Shown: in pieces, positions 9,852 to 18,949 of the stretch | How positions within the stretch are numbered: position 1 is the stretch's first letter | How the letters are laid out: each line of letters begins with the position of its first letter | Assembly (NCBI RefSeq): GCF_040786275.1 | Contig: NZ_JBFMVT010000002.1 | Span: 1,674,001 to 1,738,000 of the forward strand | Reading direction: 5' to 3' | Length of the DNA stretch: 64,000 nt | Origin: Buttiauxella gaviniae | Lineage (GTDB): Bacteria > Pseudomonadota > Gammaproteobacteria > Enterobacterales > Enterobacteriaceae | Notes under the pieces: model-generated | What the model saw: only the letters and a program-made list of their open reading frames with translations | The model's database searches: none | Told to the model about the DNA's origin: nothing | Program-made: the position numbers and the translations under genes

Positions 9852-10592
9852 ATGACGCTCAGGGCATCGCTTCTGCTAATACTTGCTGCAATCTCAATGA
9901 ATAATGCAAGGGCTAACATTTTATCTATCGGTGCCGGTAGTCTTTATCACCTTTCACCTTATGCAGAATATAAAGATGATGTTATAGCCATTCCTTTTGC
10001 ACATTATGAGAGCGATAAAATATACGTCAGAGAAACCTCTATCGGTTATATTTTTGCTAAAGATGAAAGCAATGAAATAAGCGCTATAGTTTCCTACCTG
10101 CCGTATGAATTTAAACCTGAAGACAGCGATAATAAAGCATTAAAAAATCTGGATAAGCGTGATACCACCGCACTGGCAGGTTTGGCCTTTTATCATCATG
10201 AAAAATGGGGAACGCTAAAAGCCAGTTTCTCGGGTGATATTCTTGATAAGAGCAACGGCTTTATCGGTGAACTCTCTTATTTGCGCGTCATCACTATGGG
10301 AGCCCTGAGTATTATTCCTTCTGCGGGTGTCACCTGGTATGACGATAAACTCACACAATATTATTTTGGCGTTTCCGATAAAGAAACCCATCGCAGCGGG
10401 CTATCCCGCTATCAGCCTGGGGATAGCTGGAATCCATTTGTCGGCCTCAGCGTGAGCTATAAAATTACCCCACAGCTCACTCTCCTCACCAGCGGGCGCT
10501 ACACCCAGTTGGATAACCAGATTGCAAACAGCCCGATGGCGGATAAAGACCATGATGCCAGCCTGATGGGCGGCGTTTCCTGGACCTTCTAA
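9852..10592 (+). CDS. yiaT: MipA/OmpV-family outer-membrane protein YiaT
   Basis: A 246-residue outer-membrane beta-barrel protein, identical in length to E. coli YiaT. The hydrophobic signal peptide is residues 1 to about 22 (cleavage near NARA). Family motifs include LSIGAGSLYHLSPY near the mature N-terminus, LDKRDTTALAGLAFYHHEKWGTL mid-protein, and a C-terminal aromatic residue (VSWTF), the usual outer-membrane insertion signal. MipA/OmpV proteins may act as scaffolds or small-molecule channels; the specific role is unknown. Codon use is AT-richer than in neighbouring genes. Confidence 0.88.
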   Translation: MTLRASLLLILAAISMNNARANILSIGAGSLYHLSPYAEYKDDVIAIPFAHYESDKIYVRETSIGYIFAKDESNEISAIVSYLPYEFKPEDSDNKALKNLDKRDTTALAGLAFYHHEKWGTLKASFSGDILDKSNGFIGELSYLRVITMGALSIIPSAGVTWYDDKLTQYYFGVSDKETHRSGLSRYQPGDSWNPFVGLSVSYKITPQLTLLTSGRYTQLDNQIANSPMADKDHDASLMGGVSWTF

Positions 10593-10599
10593 ATTGAAA

Positions 10600-10621
10600 A
10601 CGGCCCTTCGCAGAGGGCCGT
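10600..10621. terminator. Bidirectional intrinsic terminator between yiaT and the GH127 gene
   Basis: An 8-bp GC-rich stem (ACGGCCCT / AGGGCCGT) with a 6-nt loop between convergent genes. The T-tract is better on the minus strand (GCCGTTTTCAATTT), so it mainly ends the GH127 operon. Confidence 0.8.
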
Positions 10622-10625
10622 TACC

Positions 10626-12593
10626 TTATTCGCCGTTAACCCAAATCCGCATTTCCCCTTCCCCACGGTTGGCCCAACTAAACCAGGGAATAAAGGTCAG
10701 CTTCTGCATTTCGGCTTTTACCGGCGATTTATCGTAGTGATATAGCGCCTGGTGCCCGGCTTGCTCGCTTGCCATTCGCAGCCCGTCCGCCTGAATCAGC
10801 ACCTTATGAGCAAAAATACCTTTGCCTTTAATCAGGCTAAATGCGCTCTCTTTTGGCAGCCGCAGGTTATGCAGGCTCACGCCGTTATCCGCTTCTTCCA
10901 GGCAATAAACCAGCGGCCCGCGCTGCACCGCCACTTTCCCGGCAACGTGGCGCAATAGCGGATTACCATAAACGCGACGAACCGGCATCGGCAGCGTCAG
11001 GCTAATGCGGTCCCCCTCCTGCCATTCGCGATTAAGATGCAGATAACCTTTGCGCGTCTCTCCCGCGCAGGCCACGCCATTGAGCAGCACTTGCGGATTA
11101 TCACACCAGTCCGGTAAGCGTAGCGCGAGAGTGTGTTGCACCGTTTGCGGGGAAGTGACCGTGATATCTACCTGCTCGTCCCAAGGATAATTACCGCTGA
11201 TTTTCAGGCGCAGTAATTTTTCGCCAACCGGCACTTCCATCTCATTACCCACATACAAATGCACATACAGCGCGCTCGGTTGCGGCGTGTAGATGTAATG
11301 CCCGAGCGAAGTCAGCACGCGTGCGATATTCGGCGGGCAGCAGGCGCAACCAAACCAGCGCTGGCGAACCGGTTTCACATGGTCATAAATATGGTTAAAC
11401 GCCAGTGTTTTCGGGTGCACTTCCAGCGGATTCACATAGAAGAAGTGTTTGCCATCGAGCGCCATTCCGCCCAGCACCGTGTTATAAAGCGCACGCTCCA
11501 TCACGTCAGCAAAGCGGCTGTCAGCCTCCATTTGCAGCATGCGGCGGGCGTACATCATCAGGCCGATGGAGGCGCAGCTTTCGGCGTACACCGTGTCGTT
11601 CGGCAGATCGTAATCCGAGCTAAACGCCTCGCCGCTGCTCTGCGAGCCAATCCCGCCGGTGATGTACATCTGGCGCTGGACCATGTTGTCCCACAGGCGC
11701 AGGCAGGTCTGGCGTTTTTCTTCATCTTTATGCAGCCGCGCAAGGTGCGCCACGCCCGCCATGAGATAGACAAAACGAACCGCATGGCCAATCGCCGTTT
11801 GCTGCAATGCCAGCGGTTCATGTGCCTGGCTGTAGGCTTTATCTTTCACCATCCACGCCGGGCCGTGAGTGTTCCAGTGCGAGGTACGCCCCCGTTTTTC
11901 ATATTCAATGTCGTAGAAATGCGGCGCAGCTCCCCGTTCTTCAACAAAGTAATTCACCAGATCCAGATAGCGGCGGTTGTCTGTCACTTCATACAAACGC
12001 ATCAGCGCCAGTTCAATTTCCGGGTGCCCAGGGTAGCCGTGGAGCTGGTTAACGCCTGTGCCAAACACGCCGTCAATATGGTCAGCCAGGCGGCAAACCA
12101 CATCCAACAGGCGGCGCTTGCCGGTTGCCTGGAAGAACGCCACACCCGCTTCAATCATGTGTCCGGCGCAATAGAGCTCATGGCATTCGGCAAGATTAGT
12201 CCAGCGCTGCGTCGGCTCTTTGACGGTGAAATAAGTATTGAGGTAACCGTCTTCACACTGCGCCGCTTCGACCAGCTCAATCACTTCATCAGCGGTTCTT
12301 TCCAGTTCCGCATCCGGTTTCTGACACAGCGACCACGCCACCGCTTCCAGCCACTTCGCCACGTCACTGTCCTGGAACACCATGCCGTAGAACTCGCCGT
12401 CTTTGCGCCCTGCGGCAATCTCAAAGTTTTCGATGGCGTGGCTCGGGTCGGCCTCTGAAATACGGTCGTTTAAGGCATCCCATTGATAAGGGATCACCAC
12501 ATCGCGCACCAGGCGTTGGTACTGGCCTAAAAACGCATCGGTCACTTTCAGTTTGTGCAGGTCAACTTCCTGTAAAACATCGGGCTGATTCAT
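10626..12593 (-). CDS. GH127 beta-L-arabinofuranosidase-like glycoside hydrolase
   Basis: A 655-residue glycoside hydrolase of family GH127 (formerly DUF1680), whose best-studied member HypBA1 releases beta-L-arabinofuranose. The signature metal and catalytic residues are present: Glu338 and Cys340 in YAESCASIG, and the Cys pair 418/419 in RWFGCACCPPN, which correspond to the zinc-binding Glu338/Cys340/Cys417/Cys418 of HypBA1. The N-terminal two-thirds is the alpha/alpha barrel and the C-terminus is beta-rich. There is no signal peptide, so it should act in the cytoplasm on an imported oligosaccharide. It lies 9 bp downstream of the GPH symporter gene, with which it forms an operon. The exact substrate is not determined by sequence. 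Confidence 0.9.
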   Translation of the reverse strand: MNQPDVLQEVDLHKLKVTDAFLGQYQRLVRDVVIPYQWDALNDRISEADPSHAIENFEIAAGRKDGEFYGMVFQDSDVAKWLEAVAWSLCQKPDAELERTADEVIELVEAAQCEDGYLNTYFTVKEPTQRWTNLAECHELYCAGHMIEAGVAFFQATGKRRLLDVVCRLADHIDGVFGTGVNQLHGYPGHPEIELALMRLYEVTDNRRYLDLVNYFVEERGAAPHFYDIEYEKRGRTSHWNTHGPAWMVKDKAYSQAHEPLALQQTAIGHAVRFVYLMAGVAHLARLHKDEEKRQTCLRLWDNMVQRQMYITGGIGSQSSGEAFSSDYDLPNDTVYAESCASIGLMMYARRMLQMEADSRFADVMERALYNTVLGGMALDGKHFFYVNPLEVHPKTLAFNHIYDHVKPVRQRWFGCACCPPNIARVLTSLGHYIYTPQPSALYVHLYVGNEMEVPVGEKLLRLKISGNYPWDEQVDITVTSPQTVQHTLALRLPDWCDNPQVLLNGVACAGETRKGYLHLNREWQEGDRISLTLPMPVRRVYGNPLLRHVAGKVAVQRGPLVYCLEEADNGVSLHNLRLPKESAFSLIKGKGIFAHKVLIQADGLRMASEQAGHQALYHYDKSPVKAEMQKLTFIPWFSWANRGEGEMRIWVNGE

Positions 12594-12602
12594 AACAACT
12601 CC

Positions 12603-14006
12603 TCAGGCGGTCTGGACATGGCGCTGACGTAAGTCAGTGGAGATCTGCGCCATCATGGGGTTACTCAGGCGGCAACGGCGAATCGCCAGAGCCAGTAATA
12701 GGTGGAATGCGGCAGGCAGCAAGGTTTCCAGCGCGGTAATACCGGAGAGCGACGCTGCCGTTTGGTGCTCAGGGCCAGGCTGATAGGCCACGAAGATAAA
12801 CACCAGGCTGATGATTCCGGCGCTGGCCGCCCAGGCCAATTTGATAAAGAACAGGTTGAAGGCGAAATTCATGCCAGATGAGCGCACGCCGGTTTTCCAT
12901 TCACCGTAATCATCGGCGAACGCCATGATGGAAAAGTGCAGCGGCAGGGTGAATCCAAGAATAATGCCGTTCGCCAGAATCACCAGCAGCCACAAGGTCT
13001 GGAACGCCGCACCGGTCGGCAATAGCCACATCCCCGCGGCGAGCACAGCCAGCACCAGATTGGTGTAGTAATAGAGTTTTACGGTATCGAAACGCTTAGC
13101 CAGCGGGTTGACAATCACTGCACCAAGAATCGAGGCAAAAGTGACCATGGTAAAGAACAGCGAGGCAAACCCGGCGCTGCCCTGCAGCACATAGGTGATG
13201 AAATACATGTAGCCGCCGCCTCTGAGGTTAAACACGTTAATCAGCAGGAACGACATCACCAGGCTCAGTAATAGCTGGTCGTTTTTGCGCAAGCCTGCCA
13301 GGTGTTCGCGCAGGGTAAATTTTCCCATCAGCGCCAACGGCACACGCTCGCGAACCCAGAAGAAACAGCACAGGAACATCACGACCGCCACCGCGCACAG
13401 CACGCCGACGCCCATCTGGTAGCCTTTTGCCGCGTTACCCTGGCCGATGATTTCGACAAGCCACGGCAGGCCAACCGAAACTAAAAAACCCGCTACGCCA
13501 CACAGAACAAACCGCCAGGACTGGCAGGAAATCACCTCGTCGTGACGCGTGGTCATGGTGTTAATCAGCGCGCAATACGGCACGTTGATGGCGGTATAAC
13601 TCATGGAAAGTAAAAGATAAGTGCCAAACGCCCAAAGGATTTTCATATTGGCGCTGAGGTCAGGCACGGTGAACGTCAGCACGCCTATGATGCCAATCGG
13701 CACGGCAATCCATAGCTGCCACGGGCGAAAACGCCCAAAACGGCTTTGGGTGCGGTCAGCAAGGATCCCCATCAGCGGGTCAGAAATGGCGTCAATCACA
13801 CGAAGAGCGATAAACAATGTGCCGACGATCGCGGGAGTTAAACCAAAAACATCGGTATAGAAAAAGGTCAGGAAGTTCATGATTAAGCAGGTTATTACCG
13901 TCCCGCCTGCATCACCCAGTCCGTAGCCTATTTTCTCGCGGATAGAGAGTCTGTCATTTAAAGCTGAAGTTACAATATCAGTATTATTTATAGGGGTAGA
14001 GGTCAT
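12603..14006 (-). CDS. GPH-family (MelB/YicJ-type) sugar:cation symporter
   Basis: A 467-residue, 12-TM inner-membrane transporter of the glycoside-pentoside-hexuronide:cation symporter family. Visible family features are the N-terminal [14 protein letters not shown] motif, [21 protein letters not shown] in the first cytoplasmic loop, and [12 protein letters not shown] in TM4. It is the first gene of a two-gene operon with the GH127 hydrolase, so it probably imports an arabinose-containing oligosaccharide or glycoside. The start is the ATG at 14004-14006, preceded by AGAGG. The cargo is inferred from the neighbour only. Confidence 0.88.
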   Translation of the reverse strand: MTSTPINNTDIVTSALNDRLSIREKIGYGLGDAGGTVITCLIMNFLTFFYTDVFGLTPAIVGTLFIALRVIDAISDPLMGILADRTQSRFGRFRPWQLWIAVPIGIIGVLTFTVPDLSANMKILWAFGTYLLLSMSYTAINVPYCALINTMTTRHDEVISCQSWRFVLCGVAGFLVSVGLPWLVEIIGQGNAAKGYQMGVGVLCAVAVVMFLCCFFWVRERVPLALMGKFTLREHLAGLRKNDQLLLSLVMSFLLINVFNLRGGGYMYFITYVLQGSAGFASLFFTMVTFASILGAVIVNPLAKRFDTVKLYYYTNLVLAVLAAGMWLLPTGAAFQTLWLLVILANGIILGFTLPLHFSIMAFADDYGEWKTGVRSSGMNFAFNLFFIKLAWAASAGIISLVFIFVAYQPGPEHQTAASLSGITALETLLPAAFHLLLALAIRRCRLSNPMMAQISTDLRQRHVQTA

Positions 14007-14160
14007 GATTTACGCCTCGATTTATCGGGTTAGAAACCTGGATTTATTATTTTTGTGTCCGTAAGACCCGAATAATTTTGCATCCAAACTAAAAACCCAC
14101 AAGGCGATAAAAAAGTATAAAAAGGTGACGATTCCGACCTAAAGATAAAACTGTGAAGGA

Positions 14161-14184
14161 GATCGCCAAACGCCAATAGCGATC
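14161..14184. promoter_or_regulatory. Inverted repeat in the symporter/AraC divergent promoter region
   Basis: GATCGC-N12-GCGATC in the 238-bp gap between the divergent symporter and AraC genes, next to a CRP-like half-site (TGTGA at about 14152-14156). It is a candidate operator for the local AraC regulator. Weak evidence, based on symmetry and position. Confidence 0.35.
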
Positions 14185-14244
14185 CCACTGACCAATGGAT
14201 TTTATCTACACTACGTCAGTAACATGGATGGAGGTAAATTATAA

Positions 14245-15069
14245 TTGTTTGATTTAAAAATATCTTTACCCATAAAAGTACAAAATGGCGGCTTGTTTAT
14301 TTCACGAGGCGTGGGCAGCCATCCGCAACGCGAGCTGGATTCGTGGGAATTGATTTTCGTAGAAAAAGGGACACTTACGATCCGGGAAAATGACACGCTA
14401 TTTTGCGTAAAGGCGGGAGAAAGTTTATTACTTTGGCCACACAGAAAACATGTTGGAGCGGGAACCTTCCCGGCAGATTTAAAATTCTACTGGCTCCACT
14501 TTGAACTCAATTCATTATGCGATAAAAAACCGGATATTCCGGCTTCGTTAATTTCATTACCGCAGCATGGAAAAGTCTTGAATCCCCAGCAGGTTATTTC
14601 TTTATTTCGTCAGTTTTTAAGTGAACAAGAAACGCTGATTCGCAGCAGCGCGCTGGAATTAATTTTATTGCTTATTATGCAGCAGCTTTCAATGGCGGCG
14701 AACGACAATCCGCAGGCCGATAACAGCGGCGTTGCGCTGGCATACAAAGCGCAGCAATTAATCCGCACGCAATTTCACCTGCCGGTTTCCACCTCAACAC
14801 TTGCCAGCCAGTTACACTGCAATGCAGATTATCTGGGCCGCGTATACCGCCAGACATTCCAGTTAACGGTCACCGAGGCGATTCACCGCCAGCGCGTAAT
14901 GAGTGCGGAAAAAATGCTGATAGGCGATTCTTGCTCGCTAAGTGAAGTCGCCGAACGCTGTGGATTTCAGGATGTGGGGTATTTCAGGAAGGTGTTTCGC
15001 AAAGCGATGGGATTAACGCCCGCGGCATGGAAGCGGCGCTATTGTAAGGTGCATATCAATTCGGATTGA
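14245..15069 (+). CDS. AraC-family transcriptional regulator
   Basis: A 274-residue regulator with an N-terminal cupin-like effector domain (RENDTLFCVKAGESLLLWPHRKH, residues about 48-70) and a C-terminal double helix-turn-helix AraC domain from about residue 170. The second HTH reads SLSEVAERCGFQDVGYFRKVFRKAMGLTPAAWKRR. The start is a TTG at 14245, 10 nt after GGAGG (14230-14234); no in-frame ATG fits. It is divergent from the symporter-GH127 operon and probably activates it in response to the imported sugar. The sugar is not identifiable from sequence. Confidence 0.87.
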   Translation: MFDLKISLPIKVQNGGLFISRGVGSHPQRELDSWELIFVEKGTLTIRENDTLFCVKAGESLLLWPHRKHVGAGTFPADLKFYWLHFELNSLCDKKPDIPASLISLPQHGKVLNPQQVISLFRQFLSEQETLIRSSALELILLLIMQQLSMAANDNPQADNSGVALAYKAQQLIRTQFHLPVSTSTLASQLHCNADYLGRVYRQTFQLTVTEAIHRQRVMSAEKMLIGDSCSLSEVAERCGFQDVGYFRKVFRKAMGLTPAAWKRRYCKVHINSD

Positions 15070-15102
15070 AGGGGTAGCGCTAATCGCTTACCCCCGCCCT
15101 AC
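15070..15102. repeat. REP unit
   Basis: A single unit (GGGGTAGCGCTAATCGCTTA...GCCCTAC) between convergent araC-type and yajD genes. Confidence 0.75.
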
Positions 15103-15125
15103 AAGCTCGTTGAGTTTTGGCTCAG

Positions 15126-15473
15126 TTACTTCTTCTTATTCAGCATCGACTTTAAATCCGCGAACGGATTATACGTTGCCTCGCCAACATCTTTTTGCGC
15201 ATCTTCACCGGCAACGACTGTCGAGCCGTACTGTTCAGCCTCGGTGTATTTCGAGTGCTCGTGATCGTGGCAGTACAGGCACAACAGCTCCCAGTTGCTG
15301 CCGTCTTCCGGGTTGTTGGTGTGGTCGTGGTCCATGTGGTGGACAGTCAATTCACGCAGATTCGAATAGACGAATTCGCGGGAACAGCGCCCACACACCC
15401 ACGGGAACAGCTTCAGCGCTTTTTCACGGTAGCCGCTTTCCAGCCGCGTGTAGTTTTTCGGGATAAGAGCCAT
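15126..15473 (-). CDS. yajD: HNH-endonuclease-family protein YajD
   Basis: A 115-residue small HNH nuclease-like protein, identical in length to E. coli YajD. Zinc-type cysteines are in CGRCSREF and CLYCHDHEHSKY; the HNH catalytic region is TVHHMDHDHTNNPEDGSNWELLC. The role in the cell is not established. In K-12 yajD lies far away (near 9 min), so its position next to fhlA reflects rearrangement. It reads in the same direction as fhlA, 38 bp downstream of the fhlA stop. Confidence 0.93.
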   Translation of the reverse strand: MALIPKNYTRLESGYREKALKLFPWVCGRCSREFVYSNLRELTVHHMDHDHTNNPEDGSNWELLCLYCHDHEHSKYTEAEQYGSTVVAGEDAQKDVGEATYNPFADLKSMLNKKK

Positions 15474-15511
15474 GGTTGATACCTGGTAGAAAATAGAGGG
15501 TTATAGTTAGT

Positions 15512-17596
15512 TTATATCCCCTCTTTATCAATCCCCAAACGCTTCATGCGCGAAAGCAACGTCGTGCGCTTTAAGCCCAGGCGTTGTGCCGCGCCTCGCG
15601 GGCCCGCAACCACGCCGTTCGTCTCTTTTAAGACACGCAAAATGCGCTGCGCCTCATCTTCCCCTTCACGGATTTCCACGCTTGCGACCATTGGCTGCAC
15701 TTTTGCTTCAGGCTGGCTGTAGTCCATTTCAGGCAAAGAAAGATGCAACACATTGCCGCGCGTGAGCAGCACGGCTCGTTCAATGACGTTTTCCAGCTCC
15801 CGCACGTTGCCCGGCCAGTCCATACGGCTGAGTGCACGCAGGGTTTCGGCAGGAATACTGTCGATATTGCGGTTCATCCGATGGGCGATTTTGAAGGTGA
15901 AGGATTTCACCAGCAGCGGAATATCTTCCGGGCGTTCGCGCAGCGGTGGCAGCATGATGGGGAACACGTTCAGGCGATAATAGAGGTCGCTTCGAAATTC
16001 ACGCTCATTCACCATCTCTTTGAGATTACGGTTAGTCGCGGCAATCAGGCGCACATCAACCTGCTGCACTTTGTTACTGCCGAGGCGTTCAAACTCCTGC
16101 TCTTGCAGCACGCGCAGTAATTTAGGCTGCAGCTCAAGCGGCATATCCCCCACTTCATCGAGGAATAGCGAGCTTTTATCCGCCAGTTCGAAACGCCCGA
16201 TGCGCTGGGTGTTCGCGCCGGTAAATGCGCCGCGCTCGTGGCCAAAGAGATCGCTTTCCAGCAATCCGGCAGGCATCGCCGCGCAGTTAATTTTCACCAT
16301 CCGGCGGCTGTTGCGCTCGCTCAGGTTGTGAATAGCGCGGGCAATCAGCTCTTTACCGGTGCCGGTTTCGCCGAGGATTAGCACAGTACTGTCGCTTTTC
16401 GCCACCATTTCGACCTGTTTGAGCACATTCGACATCACGTCGCTGCGGCCAATAATCTCGCCAAAATCGCTGGCAACATTATTGATTTGCTCGGTCAAAT
16501 AGAGGTTTTCATCCACCAGATTTTCTTTCAGGCGATGAATTTCCTGGTATGCCAGCGCGTTATCCACCGCAATGGAAATACGCTCGGCAATCTGGCGCAG
16601 CAGCTTGAGGTTTTGCGGCGTAAAGACGCCCGCCTCGCATTGCGCCAACTTCAGCACGCCGAGCATGTTATTGCCGAATGTCAGCGGCAGCAAGCACAGC
16701 GTCTGAATTTGGTTGCCCCACATTTCAAACAGCATACGTTCGTACGGCGCGAGTTGGTCGCCATGATGTAAATTTAACAGCAACATTTCACCGCTTTTCA
16801 GCACGCGTTCAGAAAGCGTGCCCGCCAGCGCCACATCGCTTTGGTCGTTAATCGGCGACTGCTCTTTCACAAAATGGGTGGAATAAACGGTGAGCCGGTC
16901 TTTGCGGTTGCCGCGCAATACGATGCTTATCGAGTCGATAGAAAAATAGTGGTGAATTTCGCTGGCGATTTCACTGATCAGTTCATCGAGATCGAGCTTT
17001 GAAAGTACCGCGTTTGTGACCGCCACCAGGATACGGAAATCGTCACGTTCCCGGCACAGTTGTTGATAATCGAGATTGGTATCAAGGCGAGTCTGAATTT
17101 GTTCTGCCGCCAGACCGACGATTTGCGCCAGGGTGTGCAGACGGTTGAGTTCTTTGTCCGTCCACGGCATATCGCCATTACGAATAAATTCACAGCCACC
17201 AAAAATTTTGCCTTCTGCTGCCAGAGGCAGTAGGCAGTAACGGCCAAAAGGGGCATACAGTTCAAGACTGGTCACCTGCGGCCAGGTATCATTGAACTCT
17301 TCCTGGGTACAAATGAGCGCTTCCGGGCGGGAAAGCACACGCCGCACCGGGCCATTTGCCAGCACCATTTCATCTTCGTAATGCAGGTCCTTGCCATGTT
17401 TATCCATGCCATAAAAGGCCACGCGCTGATGCAGCGGATGATAAAGCAGAATATTCACTCGTTCTGCCAGCGCACCTTGTTTTGCCATTTGTGTCAGGCA
17501 GTTAGCAAGCGCCGGTAGATCGGGCTGCTGCAACAGGGTGCGTGTAATATCAAATAAACCCTGCTGCCCGAGATCGCTCATCGGTGTGTATGGCAT
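15512..17596 (-). CDS. fhlA: Formate hydrogenlyase transcriptional activator FhlA
   Basis: A sigma-54-dependent activator of the formate regulon that responds to formate and binds upstream activating sequences of hyc, hyp, hydN and fdhF promoters. It has 694 residues (692 in E. coli). The unique N-terminal domain and a GAF domain (about 200-345) precede the AAA+ domain: Walker A GETGTGKE 409-416, sigma-54-contact GAFTGA 456-461, Walker B LFLDE 477-481. A Fis-type helix-turn-helix is at the C-terminus (AAQRLGLKRTTLLSRMKRLGI). The start MPYTPMSDLG matches the family. It lies downstream of hypE, separated by 255 bp with a REP unit, more than in K-12. Confidence 0.97.
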   Translation of the reverse strand: MPYTPMSDLGQQGLFDITRTLLQQPDLPALANCLTQMAKQGALAERVNILLYHPLHQRVAFYGMDKHGKDLHYEDEMVLANGPVRRVLSRPEALICTQEEFNDTWPQVTSLELYAPFGRYCLLPLAAEGKIFGGCEFIRNGDMPWTDKELNRLHTLAQIVGLAAEQIQTRLDTNLDYQQLCRERDDFRILVAVTNAVLSKLDLDELISEIASEIHHYFSIDSISIVLRGNRKDRLTVYSTHFVKEQSPINDQSDVALAGTLSERVLKSGEMLLLNLHHGDQLAPYERMLFEMWGNQIQTLCLLPLTFGNNMLGVLKLAQCEAGVFTPQNLKLLRQIAERISIAVDNALAYQEIHRLKENLVDENLYLTEQINNVASDFGEIIGRSDVMSNVLKQVEMVAKSDSTVLILGETGTGKELIARAIHNLSERNSRRMVKINCAAMPAGLLESDLFGHERGAFTGANTQRIGRFELADKSSLFLDEVGDMPLELQPKLLRVLQEQEFERLGSNKVQQVDVRLIAATNRNLKEMVNEREFRSDLYYRLNVFPIMLPPLRERPEDIPLLVKSFTFKIAHRMNRNIDSIPAETLRALSRMDWPGNVRELENVIERAVLLTRGNVLHLSLPEMDYSQPEAKVQPMVASVEIREGEDEAQRILRVLKETNGVVAGPRGAAQRLGLKRTTLLSRMKRLGIDKEGI

Positions 17597-17669
17597 TTTG
17601 CTAATCCAAAATAGAGACCCGGCGAGTTACCAGGCAAGGAATATATGGGACGGATGACAAGCTTTTTTG

Positions 17670-17700
17670 TCGGTCGGATGAGCGCTGCGACATCCGACGG
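17670..17700. repeat. REP unit between hypE and fhlA
   Basis: A unit of the GTCGGATGAGCGCTGCGACATCCGAC type in the fhlA-hypE gap. A 73-codon ORF over this area has no family features and is treated as noise. Confidence 0.75.
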
Positions 17701-17851
17701 CATCACGTCAAGAACGGCATAAATAGTAGATATAACTGACGCTAATCCTCCCTCCAAGGCCCGTTTATCGGGCTCTGTCAGCAATCTGGTATTCATCATA
17801 TAAATAGCGTCAAAGTGTAGCGCTGAGCGTGCGAAACGTTCCTGCCTCAGG

Positions 17852-18862
17852 TCAACAAATGCGTGGCAGTGGCTCAGAGTGAGGCAAATCCAGCGTGCGT
17901 TTCACGCCATAAAGCCCGGCTACACGGACCCCTTTACGCTCGACAACTTCACCAATAATGGCTGCATTTTGTCCGAGCGGGTGAGCTTGTAAAGCGTCGA
18001 TTACGTTTTGTGCGGCGTTCCTCGCAACGGCGATAACTAACTTGCCTTCATTGGCAAAATTAAGCGCATCGAGGCCGAGCAATTCACACACGCCACGCAC
18101 CGCCGGGTTCAACGGCAGTTGGCTTTCGCAGACTTCCATCCCGCAGCCGCACGTCGCTGCAAACTCATGCAGAACAGCATTCACGCCGCCGCGCGTCGCA
18201 TCACGCAGGGCTTTAACGCCTGAAATGTTCAGCAATGGCGCGATCAACGGGGCCAGCACCGCACAGTCACTCACCAGCGCACCTTCCAGCCCCAGCGATT
18301 CGCGCAGGTTAAGGATAGTCGCTCCGTGGTCACCCAGCGTCCCGCTGACAATTAGCACGTCGCCAGTGCTAATCTGCTGCGCGCCCCAGTTCAGGCCCGC
18401 AGGAATCGCGCCGATACCCGCCGTATTGATAAACAGTTTATCTGCCGCGCCTTTTTGCACGACTTTGGTATCACCCGTTACCACCGCGATCCCCGCCGCT
18501 TTCGCCGTCGCCGCCATGCTGGTGACAACGCGCTCCAATGTTTCAAGCGGCAAGCCTTCTTCAAGTATAAATCCGCAAGATAACCAGCGCGGCGTCGCAC
18601 CGCTGACGGCTACGTCATTCGCCGTGCCACAAACGGCTAATTTACCGATGTCACCGCCGGGGAAAAACAGCGGGTCGATAACGTAGCTGTCCGTTGAAAA
18701 TGCTAAACGGTCGCCGCTGGCAGTGAGTTCAGCCAGAGGTAATCGCGCCTGGTCTTCTTGTTCGGCAAGCCAGGGATTATCAAATGCCTGCATAAACAAG
18801 TCAGCTACCAACTTTTGCATTGCCTGGCCGCCGCTGCCGTGGGCTAGTTCGATCGTTTTCAT
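17852..18862 (-). CDS. hypE: Hydrogenase maturation factor HypE
   Basis: An ATP-dependent dehydratase that converts the carbamoyl group, received from HypF on its C-terminal cysteine, into the thiocyanate used for the CN ligands of the NiFe site. It has 336 residues and ends with the diagnostic PRIC motif (Cys336). The N-terminal ELAHGSGGQAM nucleotide motif and a PurM-like fold region (FSTDSYVIDPLFFPGGDIGKLAVCGTANDVA) are intact. It is last in hypABCDE. The hypD-hypE junction holds REP DNA (87-bp gap), whereas these genes are tightly packed in K-12. Confidence 0.96.
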   Translation of the reverse strand: MKTIELAHGSGGQAMQKLVADLFMQAFDNPWLAEQEDQARLPLAELTASGDRLAFSTDSYVIDPLFFPGGDIGKLAVCGTANDVAVSGATPRWLSCGFILEEGLPLETLERVVTSMAATAKAAGIAVVTGDTKVVQKGAADKLFINTAGIGAIPAGLNWGAQQISTGDVLIVSGTLGDHGATILNLRESLGLEGALVSDCAVLAPLIAPLLNISGVKALRDATRGGVNAVLHEFAATCGCGMEVCESQLPLNPAVRGVCELLGLDALNFANEGKLVIAVARNAAQNVIDALQAHPLGQNAAIIGEVVERKGVRVAGLYGVKRTLDLPHSEPLPRIC

Positions 18863-18876
18863 ATTATTTCACCTGT

Positions 18877-18945
18877 GTCGGGTGGCACTTCGTTTACCCG
18901 ACCTACGCATGAATCTTAGGGGGATAAGCGTTAGCGCCATCCACC
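18877..18945. repeat. Inverted REP pair inside the hyp operon (hypD/hypE gap)
   Basis: Units at about 18877-18906 (GTCGGGTGGCACTTCGTTTA...CTAC) and 18918-18945 (GGGATAAGCGTTAGCGCCAT). It occupies nearly the whole hypD-hypE gap. Confidence 0.82.
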
Positions 18946-18949
18946 ATTT

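Noticed and set aside
11259-12458. A 399-codon plus-strand ORF
   Set aside because: It lies entirely antisense to the GH127 gene, which has all its active-site residues; the ORF has no family features and reflects codon bias of the real gene.
17578-17799. A 73-codon minus-strand ORF upstream of fhlA
   Set aside because: It covers a REP unit and has no recognisable domain or ribosome site.
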